This document shows, piece by piece, positions 57,838 through 64,000 of a DNA stretch of 64,000 bases. How positions within the stretch are numbered: position 1 is the stretch's first letter; each line of letters begins with the position of its first letter. The stretch comes from Asterias amurensis. Taxonomy: Eukaryota > Echinodermata > Asteroidea > Forcipulatida > Asteriidae. The stretch lies in the NCBI RefSeq assembly GCF_032118995.1, contig NC_092661.1, positions 4,838,501 to 4,902,500 on the forward strand. Reading direction: 5' to 3'. The notes below the pieces were generated by a model, which saw nothing but the letters and a program-made list of their open reading frames with translations, did no database searches and was not told where the DNA came from. The position numbers were made by a program, and so were the translations under genes.

Positions 57838-58210
57838 TGGACACTATTGGTAATTGTCAAAGACTAATACAGTTGGTGTATCTCAACATTTGCATAAAAT
57901 AACAAACCTGTGAAAATTTGAGCTCAATCGGTCATTGAATTTGCGAGATAATAATGAAAGAAAAAAACACCCTTGTCACACGAAGTTGTGTGCTTCTAGA
58001 TGCTTGACTTTGAGACCTCAAATTCTAAATCTGAGGTCTCGAAATCAAATCCGTGGAAAATTACTTCTTTCTCAAAACTTACATAACTTCAGAGGGATCC
58101 GTTTCTCACAATGTTTTATACTATCAACAGCTCTCCATTACTCGTTGCCAAGAAAGGTTTTATGCTAATAATTATTTTGAGTAATTACCAATAGCGTCCA
58201 CTGCCTTTAA
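57838..58210. mobile_element. MITE M1, full copy
   Basis: Ends TTAAAGGCAGTGGACAC and GTCCACTGCCTTTAA. Confidence 0.7.
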
Positions 58211-58869
58211 AGACTACAAACCATCAAAGCAGAGTAGATACGCATCATTTTACCGCAAACCGAATACACCTACATTGATACCTCACCATGTAATGCCTCA
58301 AAACCTAAATACTCCAAAAATTAATGAGCATAAAGACTTACTTGATGAGTAACACTGCAGCTGAGTATAATTAAAGCAGTTTTTAGAAAAAATTTACCCA
58401 GGAACATATTGGTTTGGGTAGTTTTTCACCTGATAACATTCGAATCTGAGAAATGATGAATGCATGAATTCTCTCTGGTAAATGTTGCGACAAGAGATGC
58501 GGTTGTCTGTCCTCACCTCGCTAAAACAGGGATGTGACACTCTTGTGACAATACCAAAGAAAGCAAAGAACCTTGCTCAGAACTTTTTCTGCTAAAAGGA
58601 TCAAATTATGTTACTGATTTACTACTTGACTACAGTGATCTAGAGTTTCCCTCTTATTATGACTATTACTAATTATTTATTCAGCTATTTCAACGATACT
58701 AACAATACAAAAATACTTCCAGATGGGCTAGGAGAAACATAAAGCAAAGTAATTACTGTGGTCCGTAGATCTGCCTCCCCACATCTGGTTGTAATACAAG
58801 TAATAAAACAAATAATAAAATATATTAATGTACAATACTTTTACTGAGGTAATTAGGGGTTGAACAAAG

Positions 58870-58950
58870 ACAAATTTACAAGAGACGGATTTGAACCAAT
58901 AACCTCTGGTTTATCAAGCTGGCGCTCTACCAACTGAGCTATCAAGCCTT
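58870..58950 (-). mobile_element. tRNA-like SINE head
   Basis: The minus strand reads TAGCTCAGTTGGTAGAGCGC, CCAGAGGTTATTGGTTCAAA, followed by TTGTCTTTGTTCAACCCC, the tail also found at 54818. Confidence 0.5.
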
Positions 58951-59028
58951 ATCCCGCTCAAGTGAATTTTGATTTGATCAACACCTATTTATTTTAAATT
59001 TACTCAGTCAGTTTCCTTTGTGGTTTAT

Positions 59029-59404
59029 TTAAAGCCATTGGACAGTTTCTGAACAGAACAAAACATTAAAAGTTCACAGATTTACAAATAACATACAGGG
59101 TTTACAGAAGGTAATGGTAAAACACTTCCCTTGAAATATTATTCCATGAAATGCTTCACTTTTTGAGAACACATTAAAACAATATCAATTCTCGATATCG
59201 ATATTAACGGATTTATTTTAAACACATGTCATGACACGGCGAAACGTGCGGAAACAAGGGTGGGTTTTCCCATTATTTTCTCCCGACTCCGATGACCAAT
59301 TGAGCCTAAATTTTCACAGGTTTGTTTACATGTATATATTAGTTGTGATACACGAAGTGGGCCTTTGGACAATACTGTTTACCATTGTTGTACGATTGCT
59401 TTAA
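59029..59404. mobile_element. MITE M2, full copy
   Basis: Starts TTTAAAGCCATTGGACAG; centre TTCTCGATATCGAT; ends ACGATTGCTTTAA. Confidence 0.65.
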
Positions 59405-59458
59405 AACTTGATAAACCTTTACTAGGATTACTAAGTCTAGACTTTGTCCTTAAGACTA

Positions 59459-59815
59459 AAGGGCCAGTCACACTGCAGCGATAACAAAATTGATAACGAT
59501 CACGACGCAAAGAGAACGTATGCTATTGGTTGAATTGTCCCACGCAGAATACGCGCACGCTTATTCCACCTATCAAGGGTGTGCATTGTTAACGTGATTG
59601 TTATCGTTTTCATTATCGCTGCAGTGTGACTAAAGGGCCAGTCACACTGCAGCGATAACAAAATTAATAACGATCACGACGCAAAGAGAACGCATGCTAT
59701 TGGTTGAATTGTCCCGCGCAGAATACACGCACGCTTATTCCACCTATCGAGGGCGAGCTTTGTTAACGTGATTGTTATCAGTTTCGTTATCGCTGCAGTG
59801 TGACTGGTCCTTTAA
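59459..59815. mobile_element. Two head-to-tail MITEs (family M8)
   Basis: The first is about 59459-59633 and the second about 59634-59815. Each starts AAGGGCCAGTCACACTGCAG and ends GCTGCAGTGTGACT. Each has GCTATTGGTTGAATTGTCCC inside. They touch with no spacer beyond a shared AAAGG. Confidence 0.7.
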
Positions 59816-60139
59816 AAATCCAAACATTCCCCTTCCAAAAGGTCAGCAAGTGAGAAATTTGGAACGTTCAGCAGTACAAACCCTGGGGTCTGGTGTATAT
59901 ATATTTCTTTTGGTGAAACACAAACTCTGTGTTTTTCCACCAGAGAAAGCAGAAAGTCAGGAATAAACTGCAAATAATACGTAACCAACTGATCTTGTTC
60001 GTCCCACACCTAAGGTTCCAAGCAACTTACCGCAACGTCAGCGCTGAAACACTAGATAGAATCTAAACATCCTTAAGCGTGTACAATATCTTTAGACTAT
60101 TCCAATTCCATTCCCTCGTGTAATGAACACCCAAATCTC

Positions 60140-60300
60140 ATACTTTAGATGTTTTCTTTGCCAGTTCCTTTTAGTGACAGCAGCACCCAATTCAGATTAA
60201 CAAGAGGCACTTTAACAAACAGACTCAACGTGGGCGATAGCTTCGAGTGCGTCGTGCCGCACACAACCTATTTGCGTTTGCCAGAAGGTTTGTATATAAA
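60140..60300 (+). other. Exon-like plus-strand frame, unassigned
   Basis: After TTTCTTTGCCAG near 60165 the frame reads FRLTRGTLTNRLNVGDSFEC, VVPHTTYLRLPEG, then a weak donor GTTTGT. The segment is GC-richer than its flanks. No family is recognised and no partner exon was found. Confidence 0.2.
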
Positions 60301-61061
60301 GAATATATACAATAAAATTACCAAAAGTACATTTTAAACTATGAATTACCTCAGACAAAAGCTTTGTGCATCCAAATACATTGAGGCTGAGCAATTGCGC
60401 ATATTTGAACCTCAATAGTCCAAACCATATATTGAGTTTTGTGAGTGCATGATTCTGTGTTTTTTATTTTTCAAAGACTGAAATATATTGTTTATGGCCA
60501 TATAAGTTTTATTATACTGTTGGGCAAGTAAAATTTAGCCATGAAATAGTTATGAAAGTAAACAAAGTTAACAAATTTCGTCATAACTGTGCATTATTGT
60601 GTTGGATGACAGCATTGAAGTAAATGTAACTGAAATAGCCCAGTAGCTGGAGTTATTTACCAAATTCATTACAATTTGTGTACTCTCTGTTTTGGAAGCT
60701 GTATCGGCTCTTAGAAAAGCTGGGTTGGCTTTTTTCACAACCTTTTAACTGAAACGTTGCCTGGAGACTAAGGACATCTTGTTTACACCAGTTGGTATTG
60801 CAGAGTACATCCATCATGTTTCATGGCGACCAACGTCTAACAGCTTTTCTTGACTCAAAAATGCTTCTAGCAAATAAACCAATAATAATGGGAGATGGCT
60901 CGACTTTACAACACTCACGCACGGCTTTGATGACAAAGGAGGTCTGAAGGAACTTAAAGGTAGGATCATACTTTTGGTAATGATCCCCCCCCCCTTAAAA
61001 AAAAAGGAAAAAAAGAAGAAGAAGCTAACAATAATATAATTGAAAGTCTAATCAAAAGATG

Positions 61062-61420
61062 TTAAAGACACTGGACACCATTGGTGATTGCCAAAGACTA
61101 GTCTTCACACTTGGTGTATCTCAACTTATACATAAAATAACAAAGCTGTGAAAATTGCGAGATAATAATGAAAGAAAAAACACTCCTGTTACACGAAGTT
61201 GTGTGCTTTTAAATGCTTGATTTCGATACCTCAAATTCTAAATCTGAGGTCTCTAAATCAAACTCGTGGAAAATTACTTCTTTCTCGAAAACTACGTTAC
61301 TTCAGAGGGAGCCGTTTCTCACAGTGTATTATACCATCAACCTCTCCCCATTACTCGTTACCAAAGGTTTTATGCTGATAATTATTTTGAGTAATTACCA
61401 ATAGTTTCCACCACCTTTAA
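61062..61420. mobile_element. MITE M1, full copy
   Basis: Ends TTAAAGACACTGGACACC and TTCCACCACCTTTAA, with slightly eroded termini. Confidence 0.65.
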
Positions 61421-61601
61421 GGGTATCCAAGAAAACTATTTTGACTGAAGTTTCTCCATTGATTAGAGATCATGAGAGGTTTGTAGCAGGCGACTTTTGG
61501 AGATCCATGTTTCCATGGTGTCCATTTTTGTGAATGCTGCGGCTGAATATGCAGTTGGTACCCGTTGTCACCTCGCAAAACATGAATGGATTCAATGTTC
61601 T

Positions 61602-61963
61602 TTAAAGGGTCTATGTAACTTTTGTAAGACAAAAAACACAATGTCCACAGATTTACCCTAAACTTACATAGTTTGAAGATAATGATGGTAGAAAGCTTAC
61701 CTGAAAATATTACGTGCTGAGGTGCTGTAGTTTTTGGGAAATGAGTAAAACAATGTCATGAAAATAATTTTCATCTCATGAGACGAAAAATAATTTTAAT
61801 AATTTACAAACATTTTTTCATGACATTGTTTTACTAATTTCTCAAAAACTACAGCACCTCAGTAAGTAATATTTAAAGGGAAGCTTTCCACTATCATTTC
61901 TTCAAACCCTGTAAGTTTAATGTAAATCTATGGACATTTTGAAAAAGTACCGAAATCCTTTAA
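61602..61963. mobile_element. MITE family M7, full copy
   Basis: Ends TTAAAGGGTCTATGTAC-like and CCGAAATCCTTTAA. The interior TTTTCATCTCATGAGACGAA forms the palindrome centre, and AAACTACAGCACCTCAG is inverse to CTGAGGTGCTGTAGTTT. Confidence 0.65.
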
Positions 61964-62514
61964 TGAATTAAATATGTGACGCTTTTTTTTCTTTTCAGCA
62001 AGGATACGACTGACACCTTCACAGGTGACTTTTGTTGTATCTTTACTGATCTTTTACTTGGCCTATAAATAAAAATCAGTATTTCGATGAAAAAACAACC
62101 TACCTTTAAAGGCTGATATGACAGCATACATCTTGCAGTTCCGTAGCATTACAAACACATTGTACACGGACCATTTACATGTAATATTCAGTAATGCGAA
62201 AAATTGCCATCTACATGTATTGCCATATGTATGTGCAACTATGTCCAGCATGACTGAAGCAGGCCAGTGCACTTCATAACACACGCAAATTGCTTCCAAC
62301 CTTCATTGCCTTGTGGCCCTAAGGTTAAACTTGAAGTTTACCTGAAAAATAAGCAAAAACTGTGCTGCTATATTGCGCACACAACCCCTTGGTGAAAACT
62401 AAACTTAAACGTAGTCCGTTTGCCCTAAAAAATTGTTGCTTAATTTGAAGATATTTTCAATGTGTTGTACAGGATATAAAAAAGATCTTTCAGAACTCAA
62501 TATGAGATGGCATA

Positions 62515-63099
62515 ACTTAAAATCACCTGGAAATAAAAAAATTTTTCTTTCAAACATAAGAGTATATGCTTACGAACAATAAAACAATTTTTTTAGTAAT
62601 TGTTTGTCACGATTTATATGTTTAAAAAATATATAAAGTTGTTTGGGGGGCTGACTCCGCCTACCCCTTTTGTGACGTCAATCGAGGCAGACTTTGCCTG
62701 CAATGCGTATAGTAAACACACGTGCAAAGTACATGTACGTCCAAGTCGTGAGTTGGTACATTTCAAAAAGTGTTTTTCTGCATTCAGCAGCAATACACCT
62801 GGTCAGCATTGCCGGAAAAAACAAACATTTTTTTTTTTAAACGTACAAACTCACGACTTGGTCCGTACATGTACTTTGCAATTGTGTTTACTCTACGCAT
62901 TACAGGCAAAGTCTGCCTCGATTGACGTCACGAACAGCGCCCTCTTGGGTCAGGATCTACTCTTAAATTTGTAAATAGCATAAGAACTGATTTTTTAAAA
63001 CCTTAGGTAACTGTTTATTCACATTCCACTCATCAAAACACATATATAAGTGACAAAAGCTTTATTTTGAAAAAAATACCACTTCCAGGTGACTTTAAA
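62515..63099. mobile_element. MITE derived from the THAP/P-like element
   Basis: Termini TTAAAATCACCTGG and CCAGGTGACTTTAA. Inner inverted arms share TTTGTGACGTCAATCGAGGC. The centre keeps, on the minus strand, ATG then LTRCIAAEC, a scrap of the THAP start. Confidence 0.6.
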
Positions 63100-63878
63100 T
63101 CTTTCATTTTTACAATACATTTCTCGACACTTGTAAACATACAAACGTAAAGTCTGTTTGCCTGTTCAGTTTCCTAAAGCAGTTTATAATAGGGTGCCTA
63201 GTCAATTTTTCTACCAGGCAAAACTTAGCAGGGAGCCCAGGAGCCTGTCACATATAATACACACATATACCAGTATTTTGACTGATAACCTGTAACTGTT
63301 AAGCAAGACTTTTCAATGCTAAGCAGAATTAAAATGTAGATGTATGTGGTTGACAGTTATCCTGTTTGTGCACAACAAAGTACATGTACCATGTACATAC
63401 TATTATTCTGTACCACTGCATCATCTAAGACACTTCAGACCAAGAAACTTACACCTAGTCACTCCAGGACAGGTTGACGTATCCATTTCAACATCTTATA
63501 CACCCAACAAAATAACATTAATTTGCTTCAAACATGTAGAATATCTCTACCTATATGCTACATCAGCTACCTTTGATATTTCACTAGTGAATATAACCTT
63601 ACTTACAGTCGATTGGATTGCGCAGACTGCAGTTTAACTCTGGTGCAGGTATGCCGGATCGAGATATAAATATCTATGGTTGTATTTATGAGTAGAGGCC
63701 ATGCTAGCAGCACTGCGATCATGCCCGCTGGGATCCTTAAGAATGCACTGGGCCTATACTCAGCACAGCATGCGCCGCATCAGAAATATGACACTTGGTA
63801 AAGTAATCATTGCTCCAACTATCCCGCTGGCATTGGAACTCAGGCATACAAGATAATTAGGATTCGTTCTTCGTTTAC
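63100..63878. other. Right-end flank: no gene seen
   Basis: A plus-strand 97-codon frame at 63344-63637 lacks domain features. The region lies just inside the candidate minus-strand first exon. Confidence 0.3.
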
Positions 63879-63985
63879 CTCTCGCCCATCCCGTGATATA
63901 TCAAAGGCAATATCCAAATCGCAAAGACAAAAACATGTAATCCATCACTTGTAACTTCATTGCTGGTCGGGATCAGAGATGCCAT
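63879..63985 (-). CDS. Possible first exon encoding a signal peptide or anchor
   Basis: On the minus strand an ATG at 63985 opens MASLIPTSNEVTSDG, then the hydrophobic stretch LHVFVFAIWILPLIY, then HGMGE. A donor AGAG/GTAAAC follows at 63879/63878. The exit phase is 2, so it cannot join directly to the exon at 54714; at least one more exon would be needed. It may be exon 1 of the EVA1C-like gene, or chance. Confidence 0.3.
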
Positions 63986-64000
63986 TACATTACCGGCTCG

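Noticed and set aside
61417..61641. 74-codon minus-strand ORF (SQKWTPWKHGSPKVACYK)
   Set aside because: Sits between two MITEs in repeat-like DNA; no splice sites fit the EVA1C-like gene and no SUEL features.

Overview
The window is animal nuclear DNA. Genes are split by spliceosomal introns with GT..AG ends, and most of the rest is repeats: short inverted-repeat elements, tRNA-derived SINEs, LINE fragments and minisatellites. The gene content and repeat style suggest a marine deuterostome, most likely an echinoderm such as a sea star; this is an inference. No operon, CRISPR array, rRNA or functional tRNA gene was seen.

1-22440: two tandem paralogues on the + strand encode small secreted proteins with an FTP (fucolectin/F5-8 type C-like) domain followed by a six-cysteine PAN/Apple domain. 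Copy A (exons 1687-4389) lacks its signal-peptide exon, which presumably lies left of the window. Copy B ends at 22439 and has two alternative signal-peptide first exons (12280 and 15655). These exist because 5962-13614 and 13615-16985 are a tandem segmental duplication. Unit 1 carries a 2.8-kb foldback element (8092-10891) where unit 2 keeps the empty site. It also contains a Helitron-like 3' end (6456) that was not found in unit 2.

22440-30060: no gene. It holds a THAP/P-element-like relic, a 678-bp element flanked by 12-bp direct repeats, TTAA-ended MITEs and two long hairpins. A candidate promoter and noncoding first exon lie near 28240-28377.

30077-34093: a complete seven-coding-exon CFAP298 (C21orf59/Kurly) gene, 291 residues, on the + strand.

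34100-64000: mostly repeats, with an EVA1-family gene on the minus strand (coding exons 43715-54714, 5' incomplete). Its EVA1 transmembrane domain and C-terminal motifs are clear. A possible signal-peptide exon lies at 63879-63985. CFAP298 and EVA1C face each other tail to tail, the arrangement I recall for human chromosome 21q22, so this looks like old conserved microsynteny.

At least seven MITE families are present. Several end in TTAAAG...CTTTAA and two share an internal core. Nested insertions give relative ages.
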